Below, piece after piece: positions 33,863 to 42,614 of a stretch of 64,000 bases of DNA. The notes beneath the pieces were generated by a model. The model was not told the origin of the DNA and searched no databases. It saw nothing but the letters and a program-made list of their open reading frames with translations. A program made the position numbers and the translations under genes. Source of the stretch: Jeotgalibaca sp052266715. GTDB taxonomy: Bacteria > Bacillota > Bacilli > Lactobacillales > Aerococcaceae. The DNA lies in NCBI GenBank assembly GCA_052266715.1, contig JBQPRB010000001.1; one strand, written 5' to 3'. Positions within the stretch are counted from its first letter, which is position 1, and each line of letters opens with the position of its first letter.

Positions 33863-36823
33863 TTATCCGAGCACAAACGGCTGTGACCAATCAATGTTTT
33901 TACGTTCCCAGAACGAACCATCGTCGTCCTGGTCAGCATCCACTTCTGTCGCAAAAACGAGATACATGTTGCCGGTTTCGGTACTTGCTTCATCCAGATT
34001 CCCACCCAGGGTCAATGTCGTCCCCGCTTTAACCGTTTTTTTATAGAGAGCATGCCCCCAATTGTTGATAATCATTTTATGATTCGTTGGCTCGAATTCC
34101 TCCAGCAACCATTCTGGTTTTTCCAGATTAATATCATGCGCCACAAACACATCCGCATCTTTATTAATCGTTACATGAATTAAATCGAGTGCCTTGTAAT
34201 TACGGTCAGCATTCGGCAGACACAACGCCTCACCTTCAATCAAAAATTCGGGCAAGAAACGAAATTCCGCCTCTTCATCAGCAAAAGCCAAATCCCCATT
34301 AATCAAATTACGCGTTGTAGGGCCGACTTCGTGGATACCCGAGTAAGAGAAATCAGTGAAATAAAACGCACTCTCATCTTCCATTGCCACTAAATCTTGA
34401 TCCGAAACCGGACCTTCGCCCAATCCGGGGTATTCACCCAATGGAACCTGCTCTTTAACCGAGAAGTCCTGACTTAATCCATTTTCAATCGATACTGTTT
34501 TACTTGTGACAGTTATTTCTGCTCTACCAATCTCTGCCGACTTCACAAACAAGCGAATGTCGCCTGCTTCCAAAGTCGATCGAATAGCCACACGGTTAAT
34601 TCCCGCTTCCAGATACAGTTCGTGTTTGTTGATGGTTCCCTCGCTACCACTATTGTAGCCACCCCGCCATATCGCCGGGCCATCCAATGTAAACACCACT
34701 TTCCCTTCAAACGTCGGCACGCGTCTGCCTTTTATATCGACCGCTTCCACATCAATATGGAGGTAATCAGCCCCATCCGCTTTCAACCCTTCTTCACCAT
34801 GCATAGGCGTCAATACCAGATGATGGGCTTCGCCCGTTGTTTCTTTTTTCTGCGAAATAACGACCTGACCGTCTGCGTCGTAACCCACTGCCCTTATCAT
34901 TCCTTCTACAAAGTTTATTTTTTTGAAAATAAACAAATAACTGTCACTACGCTCGCCTTCACCAACCAATTTGTCATTGATATACAGTTCCACTGACTCA
35001 CAGTTCGCCATGACATACACATCTTTCACTGTTCCTTGGGGATAATTCCAGTGACCGATGATATGGAGCTGTGGATCCTGGCGGAAAATAGCACGTGTAG
35101 CATAATAAGACTCTTTCGGTAACATTACCCCGTCAACTTGACCACTGACGCGGGATACTTCTGAATACACCCGACCATGACTGGTTGAGTCAGAAAAAAT
35201 CCAGTTTGCACCGCCACAATGGGCAGGATTGCTGATTTTTTTATAATGTTTTGCCTGGTTTTTTGCCAAGTCCTCAGACGTCAGGTCATAAGCTGAACCC
35301 GGTGTGGTATGGTAATCCTCATATCCTTCGGTGTAACGATCCCACACACGCCTTGCGCCTTCTTCACGGTTATACTCGCCTTCGATAATTGCGAATCCTT
35401 TACTACGCATTTCCCAGCTACCTTCCGTCCCGATCGAAAGATCGGCGTACGGGGCGGTTTCCGCTCCCATTCGACGGTAGGCTAACGGGCGTTTCCCATG
35501 CGGATCCCACTGCCGATGCAGTTCTTGAAAAGCAATGGCTTCATTTTCGGGCACACTCTGGTTGCCTGCTTCCCATACGAAAATTGAAGGACTGTTCCGG
35601 AAATAAATAATCAGGTCACGGAATGCCTTGATTCGGATTTGATAGGATTCTTCGCTATAAACGCCACCGATAGTACTTCCCTCACCATCGACGCCCGGTT
35701 GAACCGCAATTAAACCCAGTCGATCGGAAGCACGGATGTCAGCGGGCGCTCCCGCGGAATGTCCCCAACGGATAAAGTTTCCACCGGCTTCTTTCATCAA
35801 TTCATGAATATGGGTATGCATCCAGTCCGGAAACGCTGCCCCTACTCCTGCCCACTCATTCGTTGGGCGTTGTCCCCAACCGGTTAATTTCATGGGACGA
35901 CCGTTCATGAAGAAGCCCTGATTGGCTGTGAATTCATAGGTGCGAATACCATGTTCCACTGTTTGGGTATCCACAATTTCACCTTGGTGTTTTACCGCCA
36001 CTTCTACTTCATACAAATATGGATAGTCAGGCGACCAACGTTTAGCGTTTTGTAGATTGCCCGAAAGCTTAACCACTTGTTTTGTGCCGGCTTCGAACGA
36101 TGCCACCTCAGCAAAGGTCAGGACAACGTTGTCTGACTGGTCTTTTACAGTTACAACGATTTCTGTGGTTTTAGCCTGGTCGAAGTCATTCGCGACTTCT
36201 GCTTCCACAACGATGTCAGCAGTTGATTCTTCAATGTTTTCGTTATAAACATAGACTCCCTGTGTTGCCAAATAGCTATAAAGCGGCAAAGTCGTGTGGA
36301 GTTTATTTTTTACATGCAATTTAACGTTACGGTATATACCGCCATGTGTCGGGTGCCAATGCGAATCATGCCAACTTAAGATAGCGTCGGTTCCTTCCGC
36401 ATAATAGGGAAAAGAGTTGTCCACCATGACTGCCAGAATATTCTCTTCGTTTCCGAAGTGAACATAATCGGTTAAATCATAGCCAAAAGCGATGAAGCCA
36501 CTCTCGTTTTTACCGGCTAATTTTGTACCATTGATATAGACTTCAGCGGCTTGTCGCACGCCCTCGAATTCAATGTATATTTTCTTGTCTTTCTGATTTT
36601 CAGCGAGCTTGAAAAACTTGCGGTACCACGTTTTCCCAGTGAACATACTGCGTTCACCGTTATGGCCGCCTTCCATAAAGTTGTCAAACGTATCGACATC
36701 GTTATACGTGTGAGGCAAACTCACGTTGCTCCAACTGCTGTCGTCAAACGAGACTGCTTTAGCCTCAGGAACATCTGCTTTGATAAATTTCCAATCCATA
36801 TTTAAGTTGTATGTCAGTGACAC
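33863..36823 (-). CDS. Large glycoside hydrolase family 2 enzyme with altered acid/base site
   Basis: 986 residues, no signal peptide. A GH2 sugar-binding jelly roll (about 1-170), an Ig-like domain (180-295), the TIM barrel (300-600) and C-terminal Ig/malectin-like domains. In active GH2 enzymes the acid/base is the Glu of an Asn-Glu pair; here the equivalent VWEAGNQS reads Asn421-Gln422. A nucleophile candidate is E481 or E483 in IIEGEYN. The start is GTG 36823 behind ACGGAGG. Context points to uronide or galactoside oligosaccharides. Confidence 0.87.
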   Translation of the reverse strand: MSLTYNLNMDWKFIKADVPEAKAVSFDDSSWSNVSLPHTYNDVDTFDNFMEGGHNGERSMFTGKTWYRKFFKLAENQKDKKIYIEFEGVRQAAEVYINGTKLAGKNESGFIAFGYDLTDYVHFGNEENILAVMVDNSFPYYAEGTDAILSWHDSHWHPTHGGIYRNVKLHVKNKLHTTLPLYSYLATQGVYVYNENIEESTADIVVEAEVANDFDQAKTTEIVVTVKDQSDNVVLTFAEVASFEAGTKQVVKLSGNLQNAKRWSPDYPYLYEVEVAVKHQGEIVDTQTVEHGIRTYEFTANQGFFMNGRPMKLTGWGQRPTNEWAGVGAAFPDWMHTHIHELMKEAGGNFIRWGHSAGAPADIRASDRLGLIAVQPGVDGEGSTIGGVYSEESYQIRIKAFRDLIIYFRNSPSIFVWEAGNQSVPENEAIAFQELHRQWDPHGKRPLAYRRMGAETAPYADLSIGTEGSWEMRSKGFAIIEGEYNREEGARRVWDRYTEGYEDYHTTPGSAYDLTSEDLAKNQAKHYKKISNPAHCGGANWIFSDSTSHGRVYSEVSRVSGQVDGVMLPKESYYATRAIFRQDPQLHIIGHWNYPQGTVKDVYVMANCESVELYINDKLVGEGERSDSYLFIFKKINFVEGMIRAVGYDADGQVVISQKKETTGEAHHLVLTPMHGEEGLKADGADYLHIDVEAVDIKGRRVPTFEGKVVFTLDGPAIWRGGYNSGSEGTINKHELYLEAGINRVAIRSTLEAGDIRLFVKSAEIGRAEITVTSKTVSIENGLSQDFSVKEQVPLGEYPGLGEGPVSDQDLVAMEDESAFYFTDFSYSGIHEVGPTTRNLINGDLAFADEEAEFRFLPEFLIEGEALCLPNADRNYKALDLIHVTINKDADVFVAHDINLEKPEWLLEEFEPTNHKMIINNWGHALYKKTVKAGTTLTLGGNLDEASTETGNMYLVFATEVDADQDDDGSFWERKNIDWSQPFVLG

Positions 36824-36877
36824 AATGGCCGCCTCCGTTTTCTATTTCGAATTTCTTGTGTTAATTTTACCAACTTT

Positions 36878-36891
36878 AGAAAACGTTCCCA
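36878..36891. promoter_or_regulatory. Candidate cre site of the GH2 gene
   Basis: AGAAAACGTTCCCA, a near-palindrome around ACGT with two mismatches to the cre pattern, about 60 bp before the GH2 start. Confidence 0.4.
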
Positions 36892-36925
36892 TAGCTCAAA
36901 TCACCCATCCTCTTGGAATTCTTTG

Positions 36926-36943
36926 CTCAAATGGCTTTTTAAA
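36926..36943. promoter_or_regulatory. Shared box CTCAAATGGCTTT, site 2 (GH2)
   Basis: CTCAAATGGCTTTTTAAA about 110 bp upstream of the GH2 start, identical to site 1 over 13 bases and again followed by TTAAA. Confidence 0.5.
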
Positions 36944-36996
36944 CACCACAATCATCATGCACAGCAATAATGAGGCGACTATTTTTCTAGAAAAAT

Positions 36997-37072
36997 AGCT
37001 CACTCAGATCGTTTTTTCGTTCCGAGTGAGCTATTTCAACAATAAAAGCTCACTCGTGACATGCGAGTGAGC
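36997..37072. repeat. Hairpin array C: two units of 50 bp, stem word AGCTCACTC
   Basis: AGCTCACTC starts at 36997 and 37047 (spacing 50). Its complement GAGTGAGCT follows at 37024, and CGAGTGAGC at 37064. Loops are unrelated in length and sequence. The array lies between the GH2 start and the GH3 terminator. The rest of 36824-37124 holds the GH2 promoter region and no gene. Confidence 0.85.
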
Positions 37073-37076
37073 ACAT

Positions 37077-37107
37077 AAAAAAACACGGAGTCACAAGGAC
37101 TCCGTGT
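37077..37107 (-). terminator. Terminator after the second GH3 gene
   Basis: ACACGGAGTC (37083-37092) pairs with GACTCCGTGT (37098-37107), followed by a T run on the minus strand. Confidence 0.88.
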
Positions 37108-37124
37108 TGGAAAGTTAGATTATC

Positions 37125-38885
37125 TTAGAATTTAGTATCTTCAAATCCACAGAATGCATCTACTGGAGATACGCCTGTAAATTCTGAACGGCCCAAGAAT
37201 TTGTCAACCAATGCTTTCAAAGTAAATTCTTTACTGTCGTAAGCGTTGATGTAAGTTTGTACTTGAGGCACATCTGCCAAGTGGAATGGTGCTTGTAAGG
37301 AAACGAAGATTGTTGGTACTTCGTGAACGTAGAACGGAATGTCCGGAGTTCCTTTTGAAGCTGGCCATTGGATACGTTGGTCAGTGTTAGGGTTAACAAC
37401 TGCCAAGTTAATGATCAAGTCATAGTTATCAGTCAATTCAGCGATTGGACGTTTTTGAGCATATACGTTACGCAATGCTGCTTGACGCTCTTCTGCTGGC
37501 ATTCTATTGATACGCTCTTCTGCAGATTCCCAAATTGTAACTTCGAATCCTTCTGCTTCAAGAACTTCTTTCATCTTAGCAGATGGTTTTTCGTTGTTAC
37601 CGATCATCGCTCCGAATCCACCTTTAGTTCCAGCAACGTCTACCAATAGCACACGTTTTTGTTTCTCAACTGAAAGTGGGAAGATGTCTTCGTTGTTTTT
37701 AACCAAAGTGATTGCTTTGTCAGCAACTTCTTCAGAAATTTTAACGTTTTCTGGCAAGCCGATTTTAGCCATAGCTTCTTCTTTAGAAGGAAGAATTTCT
37801 GTTTTAGCTTTTTTGTGCAAGCCAAGCATAGCTTTCATACCCAAGATACGTGTCAAAGCTTCTGTCAAACGATCTTCTGTGATTACGCCATTTTTGTATC
37901 CTTCTAGCATCCATTGGAAATCTTCGTCTGGATCATTGAAGAACAAGAACAAGTCAGAACCAGCAGCGATAGCTTGTGGAAGCATATCTTTACGTTTCAT
38001 AACAGATGTCAATGCAACCATGTGGCTAGCATCTGTAACAACAACGCCGTTGAAGCCCATTTGCTCGCGCAACAAATCTGTTAGGATTTCTTTGCTTAAT
38101 GTAGCAGGCATGTTAGCTTCTTGAAGTGTTGCATCTGGTTTGAATTTACGTACATATGAAGGTAAAGCAATGTGTCCAGCCATGATTGATGGCAAACCTG
38201 CTTCAAACAATGAACCGTAAACACGGCCAAATGATTCGTCCCATTCTTCTACACTGTAGTGGTTAGGAGCAGCAGATAAATGTTGGTCACGCTCGTCGAT
38301 TCCATCTCCAGGGAAGTGTTTTGCAGCTGGTGCAATACCACTTTCTTGGATTCCACGCATGTATTCCAAAGACAATTCGATTGTTTGGTCTACATCAGCA
38401 CTCCAAGTACGAGTGGAGATGATTGGGTTACGCCAGTTACGTAACAAGTCAACGATTGGAGCGAAACTCCAGTTACATCCGATAGCAGCAGCTTCAACAC
38501 CTGAAATACGGCCTAGTTCGTAAGCATATTTCTTGTCGTTTGTAGCAGCGATTTTGATTTCATGACCAACGTAAGTTCCGTCTGTACATGCACCGTTACC
38601 GCCTGATTCTGTGTTAGCAGCAATCAGCATAGGGATTTTACTGTTCTCTTGAAGAATCTTGTTTTGCTCGTATACTTCCTCAGCTTTACCTGGGTTGTAA
38701 CGAACACCTCCGATATGGTAATTATTTAGGACGCCTGTCAAGTACTCTTCAGTACGCTCAGCTCCCATGTTGATGAATAATTGACCAATTTTTTCTTCAT
38801 CTGTCATACCAGCAATTGTCTGCTCTACCCATTTGATGTCTTCAGCAGCCAAGTTATAAGGTTTTGCTGTTAAGTCTACTCTCAT
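37125..38885 (-). CDS. Glycoside hydrolase family 3, NagZ-like, second paralogue
   Basis: 586 residues from ATG 38885 (GGGAG 11 nt upstream), beginning MRVDLTAKPYNLAAEDIKW like the paralogue at 6317-8038. It shows KHFPGDG (189-195), the Asp200-x-His202 dyad and the nucleophile D285 in VVTDASHM. It lacks a signal peptide, so it acts on imported oligosaccharides. Both copies share the unusual Asp in PGDG where NagZ has His. Probably regulated with the GH2-symporter block. Confidence 0.9.
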   Translation of the reverse strand: MRVDLTAKPYNLAAEDIKWVEQTIAGMTDEEKIGQLFINMGAERTEEYLTGVLNNYHIGGVRYNPGKAEEVYEQNKILQENSKIPMLIAANTESGGNGACTDGTYVGHEIKIAATNDKKYAYELGRISGVEAAAIGCNWSFAPIVDLLRNWRNPIISTRTWSADVDQTIELSLEYMRGIQESGIAPAAKHFPGDGIDERDQHLSAAPNHYSVEEWDESFGRVYGSLFEAGLPSIMAGHIALPSYVRKFKPDATLQEANMPATLSKEILTDLLREQMGFNGVVVTDASHMVALTSVMKRKDMLPQAIAAGSDLFLFFNDPDEDFQWMLEGYKNGVITEDRLTEALTRILGMKAMLGLHKKAKTEILPSKEEAMAKIGLPENVKISEEVADKAITLVKNNEDIFPLSVEKQKRVLLVDVAGTKGGFGAMIGNNEKPSAKMKEVLEAEGFEVTIWESAEERINRMPAEERQAALRNVYAQKRPIAELTDNYDLIINLAVVNPNTDQRIQWPASKGTPDIPFYVHEVPTIFVSLQAPFHLADVPQVQTYINAYDSKEFTLKALVDKFLGRSEFTGVSPVDAFCGFEDTKF

Positions 38886-38920
38886 TATATTTAGTGCTCC
38901 CTTCGATTGGTTATAAATAA

Positions 38921-38948
38921 ATTGTAACGGAAAACCCTTTAAAGTCAA
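38921..38948 (-). promoter_or_regulatory. Promoter of the second GH3 gene
   Basis: TTGACT (38948-38943), a 16-bp spacer and TACAAT (38926-38921) on the minus strand. The -35 box lies inside a copy of the AAATGGCTTTGA box, as if a regulator competes or cooperates with RNA polymerase. Confidence 0.7.
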
Positions 38949-38960
38949 AGCCATTTTGGT
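38941..38960. promoter_or_regulatory. Shared box AAAATGGCTTTGA, site 3 (GH3)
   Basis: On the minus strand ACCAAAATGGCTTTGACTTT. It matches sites 1 and 2 over CAAA(A)TGGCTTT and overlaps the promoter -35. Confidence 0.45.
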
Positions 38961-39128
38961 CAATAACCTTTCCTTTTGCACTTTTAGGTCAAAATCGCAA
39001 GTTTAGTACAATTTATAACCACGGCTATTTAAACGTTTACCAAAATTCACAAGCTAAATGTTATGCTCCCCAAATAAGTTGGCAAAACTGACTCTGCAAC
39101 ATTGTTATAATTTACGAAAATAACTTCG

Positions 39129-39157
39129 TTGACAACATTAAAATTCGGTGTTATATT
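39129..39157 (+). promoter_or_regulatory. Promoter of metY
   Basis: TTGACA (39129-39134), a 17-bp spacer and TATATT (39152-39157). It starts the T-box leader at about 39165. The stretch 38961-39128 holds no gene. Confidence 0.85.
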
Positions 39158-39164
39158 TAATTAA

Positions 39165-39436
39165 ATTATAATAAAAGCGTTGAAGAGAAGAGTAACTTTG
39201 GATATCTATCAAAAGAGAGCTTCGGTTGGTGTGAAGAAGCATAGAGGGAAAAAGCGAAGATGGTCTTGGAGCAGGAATCACGAATAATGGTTCCCGGTTT
39301 GTCACCGATATCCAACAGGAGTATGTCCGTACTTTTTAAGATATGAATCGTGAGATTCATATGAACCAGGGTGGTAACACGAAAAACCTTCGTCCCTGCA
39401 TATCAAATCTGATATGCGGGGCCGAGGGCTTTTTTT
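39165..39436 (+). promoter_or_regulatory. T-box riboswitch of metY, probably Met-specific
   Basis: AGTA and AGAGAG of stem I are at about 39190 and 39222, the basal pair GGATATC/GATATCC closes the stem, and the T-box core AGGGTGGTAACACG is at 39368-39381. The terminator pairs GCATATC with GATATGC (39398-39417), is extended by C/G-rich arms, and ends in TTTTTTT. An ATG triplet near the expected specifier position suggests tRNA-Met; Met T-boxes are known in Lactobacillales. The specifier was placed by eye. Confidence 0.85.
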
Positions 39437-39474
39437 ATGCCTCGATTTCATCCAAAAACAAAGGAGCGACTCAA

Positions 39475-40752
39475 ATGACTGAACATAACTATCAATTTGA
39501 AACCCTGCAAATCCACGAAGGCCATCACGTAGACCCAACAGGATCTCGTGCCGTTCCCATTTACCAAACAACGGCTTATGTTTTCGATAACGCCGAGCAT
39601 GCAGCAAATCGTTTTGCATTAGCCGATGCCGGAAACATCTACACACGTTTGACGAACCCGACGACCGGCGTGGTGGATGCCCGCGTTGCTGCTCTTGAGG
39701 GTGGTACAGCCGGTCTTACCGTTTCATCCGGCCAAGCAGCTATCACCTACGCTATTTTGAACGTTGCAAACAGCGGCGACGAAATCGTGGCGGCCAACAC
39801 GCTATATGGTGGAACACACACCCTTTTCAGCAATACTTTGAAAAAAATCGGCATCCATACGACCTTCGTTGATCCGGACAATCCTGAGAGCTTCGAGGCA
39901 GCCATCACCGACAAAACCAAGGCCATCTTTATCGAATCAGTGGGGAACCCGGGCATAAACATCATTGACTTCGAGGCAGTCGCTGAAATTGCCCACCGAC
40001 ATGGCATTATCGTGATTGTCGACAATACCTTTGCTTCCCCTTACCTTTTCCGTCCCATCGAACATGGTGCTGACGTGGTTGTCCACTCCGCTACTAAATT
40101 TTTGGGCGGACATGGAACATCCATGGGTGGCGTAATCGTCGAATCTGGAAAATTTGATTATCAAGCAAGCAACCGTTACCCTGGATTTACAGAGCCCGAT
40201 CATACCTATAACGGATTAGTGTTCGGCGACTTAGGACCCGGCGCCTTTACAACCAAAATCCGTGCCCAAGTTTTACGTGATACGGGTGCAGCCATCAGTC
40301 CATTTAATTCCTTCCTATTATTACAAGGAATCGAGACCCTCTCTTTACGGATGGAACGTCACGTGGAAAATACGCGCAAAGTCATTGCGTTTTTGAAGAA
40401 CCATCCAAAAGTAGCCTGGATCAATTATCCCGAATTGGATGACAGCCCTTATAAACCATTAGCGGATAAATATTTCCCTAAAGGCGTTGGCTCTATTTTC
40501 ACATTTGGTATTAAAGGTGGCCGCGAAGCGGGAACAGTTTTCATTGATAACCTGAAACTATTCTCCCTATTGGCAAACGTCGGCGATGCCAAGTCATTGG
40601 TGATCCATCCGGCCAGCACAACCCATGCTCAATTGTCAGAAGAACAATTACTGGCAGCCGGAGTGACACCCGATCAAATCCGTTTGTCAATCGGGATTGA
40701 AAATAGCGCCGATATTATCCATGACTTGGAGCAAGCTTTTGCCGCTATTTAA
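39475..40752 (+). CDS. metY: O-acetylhomoserine sulfhydrylase
   Basis: 425 residues from ATG 39475, which has AAAGGAG 8 nt upstream; the longer frame reads through the T-box and is rejected. Cys/Met-metabolism PLP enzyme: YTRLTNPT, SSGQAAI, the PLP lysine K208 in HSATKFLGGHG, and the long insert and C-terminus (LVIHPASTTHAQLSEE) typical of O-acetylhomoserine aminocarboxypropyltransferase. It makes homocysteine from O-acetylhomoserine and sulfide. Confidence 0.94.
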   Translation: MTEHNYQFETLQIHEGHHVDPTGSRAVPIYQTTAYVFDNAEHAANRFALADAGNIYTRLTNPTTGVVDARVAALEGGTAGLTVSSGQAAITYAILNVANSGDEIVAANTLYGGTHTLFSNTLKKIGIHTTFVDPDNPESFEAAITDKTKAIFIESVGNPGINIIDFEAVAEIAHRHGIIVIVDNTFASPYLFRPIEHGADVVVHSATKFLGGHGTSMGGVIVESGKFDYQASNRYPGFTEPDHTYNGLVFGDLGPGAFTTKIRAQVLRDTGAAISPFNSFLLLQGIETLSLRMERHVENTRKVIAFLKNHPKVAWINYPELDDSPYKPLADKYFPKGVGSIFTFGIKGGREAGTVFIDNLKLFSLLANVGDAKSLVIHPASTTHAQLSEEQLLAAGVTPDQIRLSIGIENSADIIHDLEQAFAAI

Positions 40753-40757
40753 ACGCG

Positions 40758-40843
40758 AGCGGACATAATTATGTGTGCGTTCGAAAGTTATGTCCGCCTC
40801 CTTCCTCTTCTCCAAATAAAAAAAGCCCCAGAGGGCTTTTTTT
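40758..40843. terminator. Two hairpins between convergent metY and arcC
   Basis: First GCGGACATAA with TTATGTCCGC (about 40758-40798), which resembles one unit of the periodic hairpin arrays. Then the compact AAAAAAAGCCC-caga-GGGCTTTTTTT (40818-40843), a bidirectional terminator that overlaps the arcC stop. Confidence 0.88.
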
Positions 40844-41783
40844 ATTTGATTACTGTCGTTACTTCACCAGTTCCGGAGAAAAGCTTGTTCGCATTTTCCA
40901 AAGAAGTGATGATGGCTTTTCCGTTTGCAGCTTTTTCCACGAATTGAATCGCGGCTTCAACTTTCGGCAACATGCTGCCTGGTGCAAACTGTTCTTCAGC
41001 AATATAGGCTTTCAATTGGTCAACAGTGACATCTTCCAGTTTTGTTTGATCTGGTTTACCCCAGTTTACGAAGACATTGTTAACACCTGTCAAGATGATT
41101 AAATAATCCGCATCCACCAACTCAGCCAGCTTGGCAGCCGCAAAGTCTTTATCGATAACAGCTTCAATACCTTTGTAACCTTCTTCTGAGGCAATGACTG
41201 GGATACCGCCACCACCAGCAGAAATTGTCACGACATCATTATTAATCAATGATTCAACGACCGGATATTCCACAATACTTTGTGGTTGTGGTGAAGGAAC
41301 AACTTTTCTCCAGCCACGGCCCGCATCTTCGATAAATGTTCCGTTCCCTTTTTCCATTTCTTCTTTTGCGTCTTCTTCGCTCAAGAAAGGACCGATTGGT
41401 TTTGTAGGATTCTTGAATGCTGGATCGTTTTCGTCTACTTGAACTTGCGTCACCAAGGAAACGACTTGTTTCTCGACACCGTGTGCGATCATCGCTTCAC
41501 GCATGGCATTTTGCAACCAGTAGCCGATGCTTCCTTGTGTCATCGCAACCAATGAATCCATTTCAAATGCCGGATTTTTTTCTGAATCAGCTGCTACATG
41601 TTGCAGTAACAGGTTTCCCACTTGTGGTCCATTACCATGCGTGATAATCAATTGGTGTCCGTCTTTTACAAAACTTACTAAATATTCCGCTGTTTTACGT
41701 ACAGCTTCTTTTTGCGCTTCTGCCGTTGGAACGTCCGTTAAAATGGCATTTCCACCTAAAGCGACAACGATTTTCTTTGTCAT
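40842..41783 (-). CDS. arcC: Carbamate kinase
   Basis: 313-residue amino acid kinase-fold enzyme: VVALGGNAI at the N-terminus, THGNGPQVGNLLLQ, and VVPSPQPQSIVE, all family hallmarks. It converts carbamoyl phosphate and ADP to ATP, CO2 and ammonia. Its ATG overlaps the AllH stop (TAATG). No arginine deiminase genes are near, so here it serves the oxamate carbamoyltransferase of allantoin fermentation. Confidence 0.97.
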   Translation of the reverse strand: MTKKIVVALGGNAILTDVPTAEAQKEAVRKTAEYLVSFVKDGHQLIITHGNGPQVGNLLLQHVAADSEKNPAFEMDSLVAMTQGSIGYWLQNAMREAMIAHGVEKQVVSLVTQVQVDENDPAFKNPTKPIGPFLSEEDAKEEMEKGNGTFIEDAGRGWRKVVPSPQPQSIVEYPVVESLINNDVVTISAGGGGIPVIASEEGYKGIEAVIDKDFAAAKLAELVDADYLIILTGVNNVFVNWGKPDQTKLEDVTVDQLKAYIAEEQFAPGSMLPKVEAAIQFVEKAANGKAIITSLENANKLFSGTGEVTTVIK

Positions 41784-42613
41784 TAAATTTTAACTCCTTT
41801 TAGATTTGCTAGGTGTAGGGACAGCCCGAACAGCGTGTCCCAACCTGATGTATGGCCATATTTAGAAATTTTCTCAATCAAGGTGTCCCATTTTTCCCAC
41901 TCTCCGCGTTTAATTGCCTGAAGCAGGTCAACAAAATGCGAACTCGTATAACCCTTAATCAAAGCATCATAGTAGGCATGACTGACCGCAGTCGTATTGT
42001 TGCCTGTCAATCGTTCCTCCAGAGCTGAAATCCAGATATCATGGCCCCCTACAGCTTTTTCGCCAATCAGAATACCCATCAACATATCATCCCCGCTCGG
42101 CGTCAGTCCTTGACCCCGACCAAGGAAATGTTGGATGAAAACTTCCTGGAAATTTGAATCAGCCAAACTGGAATCAATGAACATATCTATCAATACCCGA
42201 TTGCATTCACTTGTGAAAAAATCCGTTTTTTCTATAATCGGCAACTTTTTGAATCTGTCTACCACCTGATCTGGTATGGATCCAAGCGAAGGGATACGAC
42301 AATCAAACGCGATGAACAACTTCGTATCGATTTGAATAACCTCTTGACGGGTATAAAAAGAAAAAACCTCATCCCGCCAAATCACCCTATTCCCGACTTC
42401 CAGGACCGCTATCAAAGCATCTACCTTCGTATCCGGAAGCACCAGGCCGAAAGCCGAGATGCCTTCCCGTTCCTTTCCGACATGAACCAACTGTCCCTGA
42501 AATATGAGATTGAAACTGTTTTTGAAGATGGAATGAACGGTTCCAATCGCACTATCCGAAAGAACATGGGATAAAAAGTTACTTTTTATCCCATGTTTGT
42601 TCTTCGGTTCCAT
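41783..42613 (-). CDS. allH: DUF2877 protein, AllH subunit of oxamate carbamoyltransferase
   Basis: 276 residues with the DUF2877 signature GRGQGLTPSGDDMLMG. The E. coli counterpart YlbF has been described as AllH, one of three proteins (AllFGH, formerly FdrA/YlbE/YlbF) needed for oxamate carbamoyltransferase. It starts one base after the AllFG stop and overlaps arcC, so the three are one operon. A near-perfect 31-nt inverted repeat lies in its first 16 codons. Confidence 0.88.
   Translation of the reverse strand: MEPKNKHGIKSNFLSHVLSDSAIGTVHSIFKNSFNLIFQGQLVHVGKEREGISAFGLVLPDTKVDALIAVLEVGNRVIWRDEVFSFYTRQEVIQIDTKLFIAFDCRIPSLGSIPDQVVDRFKKLPIIEKTDFFTSECNRVLIDMFIDSSLADSNFQEVFIQHFLGRGQGLTPSGDDMLMGILIGEKAVGGHDIWISALEERLTGNNTTAVSHAYYDALIKGYTSSHFVDLLQAIKRGEWEKWDTLIEKISKYGHTSGWDTLFGLSLHLANLKGVKI
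42565..42595. repeat. Intragenic 15-bp inverted repeat at the start of allH
   Basis: CATGGGATAAAAAGT (42565-42579), one base, then its exact complement (42581-42595). It falls within codons 7-16 of allH, so the allFGH-arcC message should carry a strong hairpin just after the allH start. Confidence 0.85.
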
Positions 42614-42614
42614 A

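Noticed and set aside
37507..38124. 205-codon plus-strand frame
   Set aside because: Antisense to the GH3 gene; Ser-rich shadow of the opposite strand with no start signal.
39165..39436. SAM riboswitch upstream of metY
   Set aside because: The GGGTGGTAACACG core and AGAGAG stem I motif are those of a T-box; no SAM-I or S-MK core is visible.
39343..39474. N-terminal extension of metY
   Set aside because: It would translate the T-box core and terminator; the ATG at 39475 has the ribosome binding site and the conserved start.
40842..41783. Arginine deiminase pathway assignment for the carbamate kinase
   Set aside because: No arcA, arcB or arcD gene nearby; arcC overlaps allH and follows allFG.
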